This document shows, in pieces, positions 1-11,197 of a stretch of DNA of 31,408 nucleotides (its first letter is position 1; each line of letters begins with the position of its first letter). The notes beneath the pieces were generated by a model. That model saw nothing but the letters and a program-made list of their open reading frames with translations. It searched no databases and was not told the origin of the DNA. A program made the position numbers and the translations under genes. This stretch comes from Pseudozyma flocculosa PF-1 (Eukaryota > Basidiomycota > Ustilaginomycetes > Ustilaginales > Ustilaginaceae): the NCBI RefSeq assembly GCF_000417875.1, contig NW_006920872.1, forward strand, positions 1,051,849 to 1,083,256. Reading direction: 5' to 3'.

Positions 1-2684
1 AGCGTGCCGTAGCCGCGCCGCCGCTGCCACCGTGTATCCCGCGCGCCGGTGAGAAAAAGCCCGGCCCGCCGCTGCGACCGGACCCTAGCGCGCCGAGGTG
101 ATTGGGTCTTCGGCCGACGGCCGCGGGCAGCTGCCGCATGGGCATGCCCACCTCGCTGCGGCTCCAATCGGGCATCGGCTTGCCCAGCTCCTCGGAAACG
201 GCATTGGGTGCTTGGGCCTCTTCGAGCGTCACTGGCGGCTCCTCGAGGTCATGCATCCGGCGGCGGTCAATGTACGAGACGAAGCCGGCGTCGGCGCGCG
301 CGGCGTCGGCAGCGGCGGCGTCGTCGGCCTCGCGGCGCGCGATGCGGTAGCCCATGTCGAGCTTGTTCCACGCGTCGAGCAGCTGCTCGGCCCGCCGGGA
401 CACGGCAAGGTCTTCCTTGGCCTCGGTGCTGCCTTCGTTGCCGGCGGCAGCGACAGCGCCGGCGTCGACGTCGGGGTCGGCTTCGGCGGCCTCCTTCTTG
501 ACCGACCGCTCGCGGTAGAAGTCGCGCAGTACAATCACCTGACCCTCGATGCCCGAGTCGACGACCTTGTTCTTGGCGATGAGCGGCCAGCGCGCCAGGC
601 TGCTGAGCGCGAGCATGATGATGTTGCGGTCGTCGTGCCAGTCGACCAGGACGCCGTACATGGCGTCGAAGCCGTGCAGCTTGACCAGGCGCTTCTGGAC
701 GCTCGGGTCCTCGGTCATCTCGACGCGCGTCAGCAGCTTCTGGAGGATCTGCTGGTTGGCGTTGGCCTGGCGGATGCCCGTCATGACCTTGAACACCTCG
801 TCCTCCTTGACCGGCCGCAGGATGGGCACAAAGTCCTTGTCGAGCTCCTTGCTCTTGCGCTTCTTGGTGCCGCGCGCCTCCATCTGCTCGACCTGGTCCT
901 CGATGCCGAGCGCCTGGATAAACAGGTCAGCGATGCCGCCAATGTCGGTCTGCGTCTTGCCGCCGAGCGTGCCGACGCAGTTGGCCTCGCCGCAGTAGCA
1001 CGTCTGGGCGTCGTTGCCGTAGCGGTCGACGTTGTAGTCGAACGTCAGCTCCTCGCCGCGCGCAATGTCGCGCTTGGCAAAGATGCCCATCCGCATGTGC
1101 TTGCCCACCTGCCACTTCGCCACAAAGCAGTTGGGGTTGCAGCTGTGGTTGATGAAGCGCCCCTTGCCGCCCTTTTTGGTCGCGTCGAGGTACTCGCCCT
1201 TCTGCAGCATCATAAAGTAAAAGTGGCGGATCCCCTCGACCCGGTACTGCTGCATCCGCTGCAGGAACGTCGGCTCGTTCATGACCTCGCCCACGTACTC
1301 GTAGATGAACGTCTCGCTGCCATCGGCGGCGCGGCGCGGCGCAGCGCGGCGGGGCAAAGAGGGGTGCAAGAGCGGTCGCCGTCAGCAGTCGAGCCGCGTC
1401 GCTTCGCCTTGGGCCAGCTCTCGAACCTGCGGAGCGCATCCTTTCCCCGGCCGCCCACTCACGTCGGCAGGTCGCTAGCGGCGCGCAGGCCGAAGCCTTT
1501 GTTCTCCGTCAGGACGATCTCGACGTCTGCATACTGCCTGCGCTGGAACCTGCGGGTCGAAAGAAGGGCGAGGAGCGGTCGTCAGTCTCGTCGTCGAAAA
1601 GGTCGGCGGGAGCACGCGAAGGGCGGCCGCGACGGCCGGACTCACCTCTGATTCTGGCAGTACTCGCCGCAGTTGCAGTCCGACGCCGTGCACTCGATCT
1701 GGGTGGCGCGGTTGATGCAGTCCGAGTAGGCCGAGCAGGCCAGCGACTCATCGTCGACGCCTGGAGGGGCGCAGTGGTGGAGCAGCAGGGAGGCGAGCGA
1801 GGTCAGCCTGTGCTACGTCCCGACAGCGCCGCGGAACCTCTCATGCATGCCAGGACCAACGCGAGGCTCGGCCACTCACCTGGCGTAAACGAGCAGTCGC
1901 ACACCATGGCTTCCTGGAAGCGGCCGCGGGTTCTGCCGAGCTTCTTGTCGTGGTAGTCGTTGGACGGCAGCTCGACAAAGGTCGTCATGGCCTCCCTTTC
2001 GGCCCGGGGCAGGTGGGTGATGAGCTGCGGCGGCATCGCAGAGGCGCTCTTCCTGACCTTGCGATCGGCCGACGACGATGCGGATGCGTGCGACGAGGAG
2101 CGCTTCATCGGGCCGTCGTCCTTGCTGTCGTCCAGATCATCGAGCGCCCCGAGCCCCGGCTTTGGCGAAGACGAGCCCTGCTTGACATGAGCAAGCGGGG
2201 ACGAAGGGTCCTCGACCTTCAAGCCGTTCGGGCCCGCATCGTGGCGGCGCACCGGCGAGCCAGACCTCGGCGGCGGTGATGGCGAGGGCGTAAAGGACGG
2301 CGGGGCCAAGACCTCGTCCTTGGGCGGCTCGCCCTTGACGTGCGCTGCTGTTTTGTCCTCGTCGTGGTCGAGCTCCATGTCGTCGGCCTCTGCAGCCGCC
2401 GTCGAGGGCGTCTCCGGCTTGATCTCCTCCCACGCCTCTCGCTTCACCACAGCGTCCCTCGCAGCCCAAGCAGGGCTGATATTCCCCGTGTCGGCTCCTA
2501 CCCCGGCCTTGATGCCGGATTCTATCCCTTGTTGGGTCGCCGCGGGGCCAGAGGTCACCTCTGGTTTGACATCTGTCTGGGCTGGGTCGGGCTGCGACGC
2601 ATCGGCCGTATCGCGGAGCTTGGCCGCATCCGGCGGCGGAGGAGCTGGCCGTGCATCCGACATGTCAGGATCGTTCTGACTCAT
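1..2684 (-). CDS. SET2: SET2-type histone H3 lysine-36 methyltransferase (3' end beyond window)
   Basis: Nuclear enzyme that methylates H3K36 during transcription elongation. Exons read from the minus strand: 2684-1880, 1760-1646, 1549-1463 and 1316 to the window edge; all junctions are GT-AG and phases agree. The first ~255 residues are disordered. The cysteine-rich AWS domain follows (CDC..., then [10 protein letters not shown] and [10 protein letters not shown], residues ~263-306). The SET domain (~310-435) has GFGLRA, YEYVGEV, the NHSCNPNC motif near residue 392 and FDYNVDRYG. Post-SET is CYCGEANC (~442-449). A helical mid-region follows (residues ~490-600, resembling the TFIIS-N/LEDGF-like part of fungal Set2). 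The WW and SRI domains that bind RNA polymerase II are expected downstream of position 1 and cannot be checked. The start at 2684 ([10 protein letters not shown]) was chosen because sequence upstream looks like leader; an in-frame ATG at 2897 is possible. 774 codons are visible. Confidence 0.93.
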
Positions 2685-4226
2685 GTCGGTGACGGAGATT
2701 GATGCACCGTGTGCTGGGGAGACGACGGCGTCGGCGTCGGTGGCGGCAGCAATGGCCGCTACCGAGGTTGTGGTGCGATTGTGATCGGGGCCAAGAGATT
2801 GATGAGATCCGTGGCGCTGTTTCTGGTCGGACGGCGCGGCAAGGTGCGGGTGTTGGTGATGCAGGGGTGCGGGCGGACTGCAAAGGCCATGCTGCATCGT
2901 CGAGCCCACGCGAGCCAGAGATGTTGGCGTGGTCCGCGGTCGACGTGCCGGGTGGCGCTGACCGAGTTGCGCTTCCGCAGGCGCCGGACCGGATCAGCTC
3001 GAGCTCGAGCTCGTTCTAGCGAAGCGGGCCGAGATACCGGAGAGCAGGGCCGGCAGGTAAGACAGGGGACGACGAATGCAGAAAGGACGGTGCCGGCGCG
3101 ACGGCCGAGGGTGGGGAGTGACTGAGAGGGGACGGCGAGGGGGGCTGCTGCCGTGGGATCTGACGACGACGAAGGACGCGCGCCTGGCGGATGTGGCGAG
3201 CGAACAAGGTTGTGGCGTAGGCCGGAGGGGCAAGGCCAGACGGTCAGGGTTAGGTGCCGCGGTGTGGTGTCGTGATGCGGGCGAGCGAGACCAAAATGCA
3301 AGCGGCGGGCCGTCTTCTAGAGGACGTCGAAAGAAGCGACCGAGGCGAGCGGATGGGCAGGGTGGCGCTACGATCCTCGGGGTGCGGGAGAGCTTTGTGC
3401 GATGTGGTCTGTAGGGTCGTAGGGTGAAAGTGCTTGCCCGCGACACGAGAGCCGAAGGGTGCCTGACCGTCCGACGCTCCGTCGGTGGCTCGGTGGGTTC
3501 GCCTGGGTTTGGACGCGACGGCGCGGGGGAGGTTGGGCCAGGTGGCTCTGGGGCCAGGCCAGGATGTGAGCGGTGCCTAGGCTTGCTCGGTTCGATTGTC
3601 AGGGCCGCCGTGGAGACAGGGGGCCGATGGTCGACCAGGGTCAGGGAGCGGGTGATGGCGGCAGTGGTGGTGGAAGCGAAGGTCAGGCGGCAATCAGGCA
3701 GGGGCGGCACACAGTAGGCAGAGGGAGCGAGGAGCGAGGAGCGTGGAGCGTGGGGGGGCGACTCTTTGACTGACCCACCGACCGGCCTTTGGCGCCGCTG
3801 CCGCCGTCGACCACGCGCGCGCGCCAAAAGTCGGATTCGACATGGGCCCGCTTTCGAGGCATCGCCATCGCCATCACCATCACCATCGCCTTCACCTTCA
3901 GCACCAATACCGACACGGCCATCGACGCCAGCATCGACGCCAGCATCGACTGCACCACTTGTATCTCCCTCGTCCCGAGAGCGACCGCACGCGGACCCGC
4001 TCTCGACGGGGGCGTCTGCCATCGACGGCACCCGAGCGACAGGCAGCAGTGGCCGCAGCAGCAGCCTAGCAGCAGCAGCACCAGCAGCAGCAGCAGCCGG
4101 CGCCGGCCTGTCCGGATCGGCTGCCGGTCAAGCCAGAGCGACAGAGATGGGCGGGGTCAGAGGCACACAGCAGACGGAGATCAGAATTGGATTGCGAGAC
4201 TCGAGACGGCCATGCATGCTCTACGG
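2685..4226. other. Intergenic region, no gene seen
   Basis: About 1.5 kb between the SET2 start and the stop of the small Q/G-rich gene, both on the minus strand. It should hold the SET2 promoter and leader. Open frames here translate to Arg/Pro/Ser-rich low-complexity peptides with no family resemblance. An imperfect CATCGC/CATCAC repeat lies around 3862-3895 and a GCAGCA repeat around 4038-4100. Confidence 0.6.
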
Positions 4227-4876
4227 CTACTTGTCCTTGATGGGGAAGTCGTTGCCTGCGGGGCGGTCGACCAAGGGGCCGAGGACATGCGGAGCCAAGA
4301 TGGCAGGCCGCGCGGGACGACAAGCAGGTGGAGCAAACGACGACGGGTCAGCAGCCGGCCCCTCGGCACACGTAATCTGTCTGCCGCAGCCTGCGACCGG
4401 TCCGCCGCTGCGTCGACAGACGTACCGGTGAAGCTCTTGTACTGGTTGCGGATGCCGTCGGCGATCATGTTGTCCTTCTGCTGCTCCATGGCCGACTGCA
4501 GGGGTGCGCAAGAGAGGTGTGCGGTAGGACAACGGATCGACGAGGGGCCATGACACGGTGTCTCGGGTCAGCTCGAGGGCACGGGGCGACGACGTCTGCC
4601 GGCGTCGATGTCGGTACGTCTTGAAGCGGCCGCACTGCTACTGACCTCGTTGTTCTGTTCGCCCTCCTTGAGGACGTACTGCTGGAAGCCGTCGATGGCC
4701 TTGTCCAGGCCGTCCTCCTTTGCCTCGCCCTGCTGTCCGCCACCGAGGGCGTTGTTGAGCATACCGCCAAAGCCGCCGCCGCCGCCGCCCTGCTGCTGCT
4801 GCTGGTTGGGGTCGCCGCCGCCCTGCTGCTGCTGGCCGCCGCCCTGCTTGTTGAGGAAGCTGTTGAGCTGGTCCAT
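4227..4876 (-). CDS. Small Gln/Gly-rich conserved fungal protein (109 aa)
   Basis: Three minus-strand exons, 4876-4646, 4495-4426 and 4255-4227, join in frame through GT-AG introns of 150 and 170 nt to give 109 residues. The N-terminal half (residues 1-50) is low complexity with Q5 and G6 runs. The C-terminal half is compact and conserved-looking: a helix with DGLDKAIDGFQQYVLKEG, then NNESAMEQQKDNMIADGIRNQ, then an FTGNDFPIKDK end. This arrangement (low-complexity head, then a helical tail with KITDxxR-like and YKxxTG motifs) resembles small stress-related hypothetical proteins widespread in fungi, sometimes labelled Ddr48-like. That label is from memory and the function is unknown. No signal peptide or membrane segment is visible. 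The tiny last exon is supported because it restores the typical FTG-(D/N)xP-KDK ending. Confidence 0.8.
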
Positions 4877-6286
4877 GGTGGGTGCTGTTGCTGCTGAGCT
4901 GATGCGAGGAAGAGGTTGTTGGGCTGGGATTGGGAGAGCGTCGAGTGCGTTGGGAGGGCCGACTTGGATGGAGGTGTGGGATGGTGACTGCGGGGAGAAG
5001 GAGGCAAGGCGTCTGTCTGCCTCTCTTATAGCTCGTACGGCGGCGGCGCTGCTACGCTTCCTTGGCGGCCGACGCAGCCAGGCCGGTGGTTGCGACGCTT
5101 GCAGGCAATCTGGGCGGGCTGCGGGTGGAGCGAGCGAGCGAGCGAGCAAGGAGAGCGAGCCATGCGATGCCATGCCGGGTCACTGGAATGCGCATCAGAG
5201 GGCACGGAGGCGACGAGGTCTGCCGACGTCGGCTGTCGAAGGCCACCAGCCAGGAAGGAGCAGCAGGCAGCAGCAAGCTCGAGCAGGCAGGCAGGCCCAG
5301 CAAGCAGAGAGTCGAGCCAGCCCAGCACAGAGCGCAGCAACGCCGCTGCCTCACACCACGCGCTACGCTATGTACAGTACAGTACGGCGACACAGAGGAT
5401 AGACCAGCAACGCAGCACAGGGAGCGCGGCCAGAGCAGGCCAGGCCAGGCCAGGCCAAGCCGGTGGCGCGCGGGCCAGCTTCCTAGCTGCCTGCCTGCCT
5501 GTACCCCGGCGCTTGCTTGTCCAAGGCCACGGCCAGCCAAAGTGAGCCCCAGGCAGGCCAAGGCCACGCCCAGCAGCGACATGACGCACGCCGCCCGAAT
5601 TTAGACTGAACGGCCTGACCGCGCCCTCTCGTCGATCTTGTCGCGCGAGAGAGGCGGCCCAGCGTCCGCCCACCATGTGGAATTTTTTCTTCCAGCAGCG
5701 GGCGCTTGCTCAGCCAACGGACGACGCCCTGCCCTGCCCTGCCCTGGCCTGCCCTGCCCGACTCGCGAAATTTTTGGACGGCCGCCCGGGTCCAGGTCGT
5801 CTGAGGAAGCGGAGGCCTCCTCTTCTCTCCAGCCACCCAGCCCTGCCTGGCCTCGACCTTCTTCTCCTCTTCTCTCCATCCCAACGCACACCCCATCCCC
5901 TCACGCCGCTCGTTTACGGCGCTCCTGCTTGCTTTCCTCCCACACGCTCGCTATCGCCAACAGCTCCCACCGCCCCACGACTTACGGGAGCGACGCAGCG
6001 TCAAGCCAGCTTGCCACGACGCCGCTCAATTTTCGAGCGCCGCCGCCACCTTGACCCGCTCCGGTCCGGCTCCTCGTTCGCCACATCGGCTTCTCTGCTG
6101 GCAGTAGCACCGCAACCTATTCTCTCCGCCACATAGACGTTCGGCTCGCCACCGAGCCCCTTTCTTGCCGGTCGCTCAGTGCTGCGTCCTCTCCCTTTGC
6201 CACACCGGGACCAACTGCCACCGCTCTTTGGCATCCTTCCACAAAAAAGGCCATCGGGTCACCCGTCGGCACTCCTCTGCCTCGCC
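4877..6286. other. Divergent promoter region between the Q/G-rich gene and RPO41
   Basis: 1.4 kb separating divergent starts. It contains GAGC repeats near 5131-5150 and a CCCTG-type repeat at about 5728-5757. A pyrimidine-rich stretch (about 5815-5960) probably belongs to the RPO41 leader. No coding sequence with family resemblance was found on either strand. Confidence 0.55.
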
Positions 6287-9200
6287 ATGATCTCAAGACA
6301 GGCTGCTCTGCTCCGGAGAGCCCAGGCTCAGGCCGCTGCGTGCGCATCGTCGGCCTCGTCGCTCCCCTCGACGTCGGCCGCGGCCACAGCGGCGGGCCCA
6401 TCCCATCTCGGCTCCCCGCTCCTGCACCTCCGATCAGCGCGCACAACACCCTCGCTCAGATTACAGCAGCAGCAACAACAACATCAGCGGTCCTCCTTTA
6501 GCTCAAAGGCGCCCTCCAGGCAGGCCTACCCGGCCGGCCCCGAGTCATCGTCCACCTCCTCCTCTGCCGCTTCCTCATCCGCACCTCACGACGGGCAACC
6601 GCCGCATCCGCACGCCTGGAAGGACAGGCGCACCCACTTTATGCCATATGCCTACGGCAGCGGCAGCCCCCTGACGAGGCTGCCCACCCCGCTGCCGCCA
6701 GACGTCGCCGAGCGCCAGGCCGAGATGCGCAAGCTGCGCAGCAGGCTCGTCCCCAAGTCCGAGGACCCGCTCTCGGGCCTCTCGTTTGGCGACCTGTCGG
6801 GCCTGACGATGAGCAACACCGACGAGAGCTTCTACCCGGCCTCCAAATCGGTCGAGTTTGTCGGCATCCTCAAGGCATGCCTCGGCACCGGCCTCATCAG
6901 CCGCGCCCACAAGCTCTTCTCCGACCTCCGCAACCAGGCCCAGACGCGCACGCGCGAGGCGTGGGAGTACCACACGCGTGGCGAGGGGGCCGACGACGCC
7001 GGCAGCCGCGGGCGGACCGCCATCGACTCTGCCTCGGTGTCGCACTACGAGTCGCCGCTCGAGATCTGGACGTACAACGCGATGCTGCAGGCCTACCTGC
7101 GCAAGGCCTACACGGCCGAATCGCTCGAGGGTACGAGCGAGTGGTTGTCGCGCGCCTGGGACCTGTGGCGCGACATGGAGCTGGGCGGCGAGCCGCTGTC
7201 GGTCGGAGGTCCTCCCTCGGCCGACCTCAAGCCCAACGCGGCGACCATCGCCACCATGGCGCGCGGCATCGTCGGCCTCCAGAGGAGCGGGCGGTACCCG
7301 TCGTCGGCGCCCTCGGTCGAGACGCTGATCAGCGCCGCCAAGCGATCCGGCATCTCGTTCCACCCGATCCTCACCTCGACGATTTTCCACTCGACGGACG
7401 CCGCAGCCGTCGGGCAGACGGACGCCGCCGCCGCCGAGCAGCCGGACGACAAGCCGCGCGAGGGTGAGCCGGACGCCATGACCGTTCTGCGGGTGCTCAG
7501 CACGACGGCCTCCGAGATCGGCGACGCCGGCGTCGTCCACGAGCTGCAGTCGGTGCAGAGCGTGCTCGAGGGCCAGAGCGCCGCGAGCGAGGCGGCGACG
7601 AGCGCATCGCAGAAGGTCAACCCGCTCGAGGGCGTGCCGGAGCTGATGCCGGTCAAGACGACGTCCAAGGCGAGCAAGTCGGGCAAGGAGCCCGTCGCCC
7701 CCGAGGGCGAGATGCCGTTCAACCTGTCGTCGCTGCGCGAGAACCTGTCGATCGTGCAGGAGGCCCGCATGACGATCAGCGACCCGTACGAGCGGCAAAA
7801 GTGGCTCGAGCACAGCGCGCTCGACGCGGCGCGCAAGCGGCTCGAGCACTCGGTCGAAAAGATGGAGGAGCTGGGCCTCCAGACGACGGGCGCGCTGCAG
7901 TCCAAGAAGCTGCAGACCTGGATGTGGGAGTGGTACAACAAGCTGCAGGCGGCGCTCAAGGCCGACATTGACCGGATCCACGAGGCCGACGAGGGCCCCG
8001 TCCGGCGCTCGTTGCCGTCGATGGAGCTGCAGATCCTGCCCTTCCTGCGGCTGCTGCCGACGTCGAAGCTGGCGCTCATCACCATCCTCGAGCTGATGCG
8101 CATGTCGGGCAACGGCGGCGTCGCCGACGGCATGAAGACGACGCGCGCCCTGCTCGCCGTCGGCCGCGCCGTCGAGCTCGAGTACCACGCCGACGTGGTG
8201 CGCAAGAACCCGCAGATCTTCCAAAACGCCCACGCCGCCCAGACGGTGCTCAAGAAGCGCGGCCTGATTGACCTGGCGGCGCGGCGCGAGATCAAGGCGT
8301 GGCAGGAGCAGATGGAGGAGGACGGCGTCATGTCGCAGATCCCCAAGTGGACGCAGATCATGCGGGCGCGCGTCGGCAGCTACTTGGTGCAGCACCTGCT
8401 CCAGGTGGCCACCGTCCACCGCAAGGCGACGGACCGCGACGGCGTCGTGTGGGAGGAGGATCAGCCGGCCTTCTACTCGGCCTACCAGTACCTCGGCGGC
8501 AAGAAGCTCGGCGTCATCAAGCTCAACGACGCCATCGCCAAGCGGCTGGACAAGGACTCGTTCCAGGAGACGCTCCACCCGCGCCACCTGCCCATGCTGG
8601 TGCCGCCCAAGCCCTGGACGACGCACGACTCGGGCGGATACTACTCGGTGCGCCAGAGCGCCATGCGCTTCAAGGACAGCGCCGAGCAGGGCTCCTACCT
8701 TCGCGCCGCGTCGGAAAACGGCAGCCTCGACACGGTGCTGGCCGCGCTCGACGTACTCGGTCAGACGTCGTGGAAGATCAACCGCCCCATCTTTGACGTC
8801 ATGACCGAGGTGTGGAACTCGGGCAAGGACATCGCCGACATGCCGCCCGTCGCCATGGAGACGCCCGAGCCGGACAAGCCGTACAACTACGACCAGGACA
8901 TCAAGGCGCGCAGCGTCTACCTGCAGCGCCTCAAGCAGTGGAACGCCCAGCGCGCGTCCAACCACTCGCAGCGCTGCGACGTCAACTACAAGCTCGAGAT
9001 CGCCCGCGCCTTCCTCGGCGAAAAGTTCTACTTCCCGCACAACATGGACTTCCGCGGCCGCGCCTACCCGATGCCGCCCCACCTCAACCACATCGGCAAC
9101 GACCTCTGCCGCGGCCTGCTCAAGTTTGCCGACGCCAAGCCGCTGGGCGAGGCGGGCCTGCGCTGGCTGCGCATCCACCTGGCCAACGTCTACGGCTACG

Positions 9201-11122
9201 ACAAGGCCAGCTTTGCCGAGCGTGAGCAGTTTGCCGTCGACCACGAGGCCGACCTGCGCGACAGCGCCACCAACCCGCTCAACGGCCGCGGCTGGTGGCT
9301 CCAGGCCGACGACCCGTGGCAGTGCCTCGCCACGTGCATGGAGCTCCAGGCGGCCCTCGACCACCCCGAGGGCCCGCACGCGTTCGAGTCGGGCCTGCCC
9401 GTCCACCAGGACGGCACGTGCAACGGCCTTCAGCACTACGCCGCCCTCGGCGGCGACCTGCAGGGCGCCAAGCAGGTCAACCTCTCGGGCGGCGACCGCC
9501 CCGCCGACGTCTACACGGGCGTCGCCGAGCTCGTCATCAAGGTGCTCGACGACGACGCCGCCAAGGGCGAGCGGCTGGCGCAGCTGCTCCAGGGCAAGGT
9601 GACGCGCAAGGTCGTCAAGCAGACGGTCATGACGACCGTCTACGGCGTCACGTTCGTCGGCGCCAAGAACCAGGTGATGCGCCAGCTGGCCGACCGCGGC
9701 GACGTGCCCGCCGAGGACCTGTTTGCCGCCGCCAGCTACATGGCCAAGGTCATCATGAGCTGCATCGGCGACCTCTTCCAGGGCGCCCAGAAGATCCAGG
9801 ACTGGTTGTCGGCGTCGGCCAAGATGATTGCCAAGTCGATCCCCGCCCAGCGCGTCGAGGAGGCGGTGCGCCCCTACCAGCCGCTCCAGTCGACGTCGGC
9901 GCGCGCCGCCGCCAAGGGCTACAGCCGCGACCCGGCGCGCGCCGACCGCATCGTCAAGGAGCAGATGACGTCGGTCATCTGGACGACGGCGCTCGGCCTG
10001 CCCGTCGTGCAGCCGTACCGCAAGGTCAAGAAGCGCCAGGTGACGACGGCGATGCAGACCGTCTTTATCCACGACCCGCTGTCCAACTCGGAGGTGTCGC
10101 CGGGCAAGCAGGCGAGCGCGTTCCCGCCCAACTTTATCCACTCGCTCGACGCCACGCACATGATCCTGACGGCGCTCGAGTGCCACGCGGCCGGGCTGAC
10201 CTTCGCCTCGGTGCACGACAGCTACTGGACCCACGCGTGCGACATCGACACGATGAGCGAGATGATCCGCGAGACGTTTATCCGCCTCCACACCCAGGAC
10301 ATCCTGCCGCGGCTGCGCGACGAGTTCCTCGAGCGCTACGCCGGCTACAAGGTGCCCGTCGTGTCGCTCAACTCGACGCAGGCGTCGCGCAAGAGCCGCG
10401 CGGCCAAGCGGCGGGCGAGCGAGACCGAACCCGAGACGGTGCTGGTGCTGCCCGACGACGAGGTGGCGCGCCTNNNNNNNNNNNNNNNNNNNNNNNNNNN
10501 NNNNNNNNNNNNNNNNNNNNNNNNNNNNNNNNNNNNNNNNNNNNNNNNNNNNNNNNNNNNNNNNNNNNNNNNNNNNNNNNNNNNNNNNNNNNNNNNNNNN
10601 NNNNNNNNNNNNNNNNNNNNNNNNNNNNNNNNNNNNNNNNNNNNNNNNNNNNNNNNNNNNNNNNNNNNNNAGTACGTCGACCGCTCGCCGAGCAGCGGCC
10701 GCAGCAGCCGCGGCGTCGATGACGACGAGGGCGACGACCACCTCGATTCCGAGGGCGAGGGCGAGGCCGACGTCGAGGGCATCGCCGACGAGGCGGGCCT
10801 GCTGGGCTCGGCGCCCGAGGACGCCGACTTTGCCGAGAGCATGAGCGTCGACGAGGGCGACGTCTCTGCCACGGGCTCCGCTACCTCCGGCGGCGACGAC
10901 GAGGGGGCGGCGACGACGACGACCAAGGGCGCCAAGGGTTCGAAGGCCAAGGGCAAGGGCGCGGTGGGCCGTCCCAAGAAGGCGGCCGGCGCCGCTACGA
11001 CGACGTGGGAGGAGCGGTTCAAGGCCAAGTTTGTCGACCTCGAAGACATCCTGCCGCCGCTGCCCGAAAAGGGCAACTTTGACGTCAACGAGATCCAGAA
11101 GTCGCTCTACTTTTTCTCGTAG
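6287..11122 (+). CDS. RPO41: Mitochondrial DNA-directed RNA polymerase, T7-phage type
   Basis: Single-subunit polymerase that transcribes the mitochondrial genome. One uninterrupted frame encodes about 1,611 residues from ATG 6287, the first in-frame ATG. The first ~35 residues (MISRQAALLRRAQAQAA...) are rich in Arg, Ala and Ser and lack acids, as expected for a mitochondrial presequence. A long N-terminal extension (to ~residue 500) carries PPR-like helices. The catalytic core is intact: DFRGRAYPMPP at ~921; motif A DGTCNGLQHYAALGGD with Asp1042; motif B with Arg1107, Lys1111 and Tyr1119, matching the spacing of T7 R627/K631/Y639; motif C VHDSYW with Asp1311. The protein ends in YFFS like other fungal homologues. 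An acidic, lysine-containing insertion of about 210 residues (~10380-11010) separates the palm from the final segment and includes the N run at 10474-10670. The frame is the same on both sides of the gap at the stated gap length. Confidence 0.96.
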   Translation: MISRQAALLRRAQAQAAACASSASSLPSTSAAATAAGPSHLGSPLLHLRSARTTPSLRLQQQQQQHQRSSFSSKAPSRQAYPAGPESSSTSSSAASSSAPHDGQPPHPHAWKDRRTHFMPYAYGSGSPLTRLPTPLPPDVAERQAEMRKLRSRLVPKSEDPLSGLSFGDLSGLTMSNTDESFYPASKSVEFVGILKACLGTGLISRAHKLFSDLRNQAQTRTREAWEYHTRGEGADDAGSRGRTAIDSASVSHYESPLEIWTYNAMLQAYLRKAYTAESLEGTSEWLSRAWDLWRDMELGGEPLSVGGPPSADLKPNAATIATMARGIVGLQRSGRYPSSAPSVETLISAAKRSGISFHPILTSTIFHSTDAAAVGQTDAAAAEQPDDKPREGEPDAMTVLRVLSTTASEIGDAGVVHELQSVQSVLEGQSAASEAATSASQKVNPLEGVPELMPVKTTSKASKSGKEPVAPEGEMPFNLSSLRENLSIVQEARMTISDPYERQKWLEHSALDAARKRLEHSVEKMEELGLQTTGALQSKKLQTWMWEWYNKLQAALKADIDRIHEADEGPVRRSLPSMELQILPFLRLLPTSKLALITILELMRMSGNGGVADGMKTTRALLAVGRAVELEYHADVVRKNPQIFQNAHAAQTVLKKRGLIDLAARREIKAWQEQMEEDGVMSQIPKWTQIMRARVGSYLVQHLLQVATVHRKATDRDGVVWEEDQPAFYSAYQYLGGKKLGVIKLNDAIAKRLDKDSFQETLHPRHLPMLVPPKPWTTHDSGGYYSVRQSAMRFKDSAEQGSYLRAASENGSLDTVLAALDVLGQTSWKINRPIFDVMTEVWNSGKDIADMPPVAMETPEPDKPYNYDQDIKARSVYLQRLKQWNAQRASNHSQRCDVNYKLEIARAFLGEKFYFPHNMDFRGRAYPMPPHLNHIGNDLCRGLLKFADAKPLGEAGLRWLRIHLANVYGYDKASFAEREQFAVDHEADLRDSATNPLNGRGWWLQADDPWQCLATCMELQAALDHPEGPHAFESGLPVHQDGTCNGLQHYAALGGDLQGAKQVNLSGGDRPADVYTGVAELVIKVLDDDAAKGERLAQLLQGKVTRKVVKQTVMTTVYGVTFVGAKNQVMRQLADRGDVPAEDLFAAASYMAKVIMSCIGDLFQGAQKIQDWLSASAKMIAKSIPAQRVEEAVRPYQPLQSTSARAAAKGYSRDPARADRIVKEQMTSVIWTTALGLPVVQPYRKVKKRQVTTAMQTVFIHDPLSNSEVSPGKQASAFPPNFIHSLDATHMILTALECHAAGLTFASVHDSYWTHACDIDTMSEMIRETFIRLHTQDILPRLRDEFLERYAGYKVPVVSLNSTQASRKSRAAKRRASETEPETVLVLPDDEVARXXXXXXXXXXXXXXXXXXXXXXXXXXXXXXXXXXXXXXXXXXXXXXXXXXXXXXXXXXXXXXXXXXXYVDRSPSSGRSSRGVDDDEGDDHLDSEGEGEADVEGIADEAGLLGSAPEDADFAESMSVDEGDVSATGSATSGGDDEGAATTTTKGAKGSKAKGKGAVGRPKKAAGAATTTWEERFKAKFVDLEDILPPLPEKGNFDVNEIQKSLYFFS
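10474..10670. other. Assembly gap (197 N)
   Basis: A run of undetermined bases inside the RPO41 coding frame. Flanking sequence encodes an acidic Ser/Gly-rich stretch, so the missing part is probably repetitive. The true length is unknown; 197 keeps the frame open across the gap. Confidence 0.99.
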
Positions 11123-11165
11123 TCGGCTCGTCCTGGCTACCCGGGGCGATGGGCCTAGCTCCGTT

Positions 11166-11197
<32 letters not shown>
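11166..11197. repeat. (GTC)n trinucleotide run after the RPO41 stop
   Basis: About ten GTC units 43 bases after the stop codon, in the probable 3' untranslated region. Confidence 0.9.

Noticed and set aside
98..1651. Plus-strand 517-codon open frame over SET2
   Set aside because: It is the antisense of the SET2 exons; the translation is Leu/Val/Asp-rich with no domain, and the minus strand carries clear AWS, SET and post-SET motifs.
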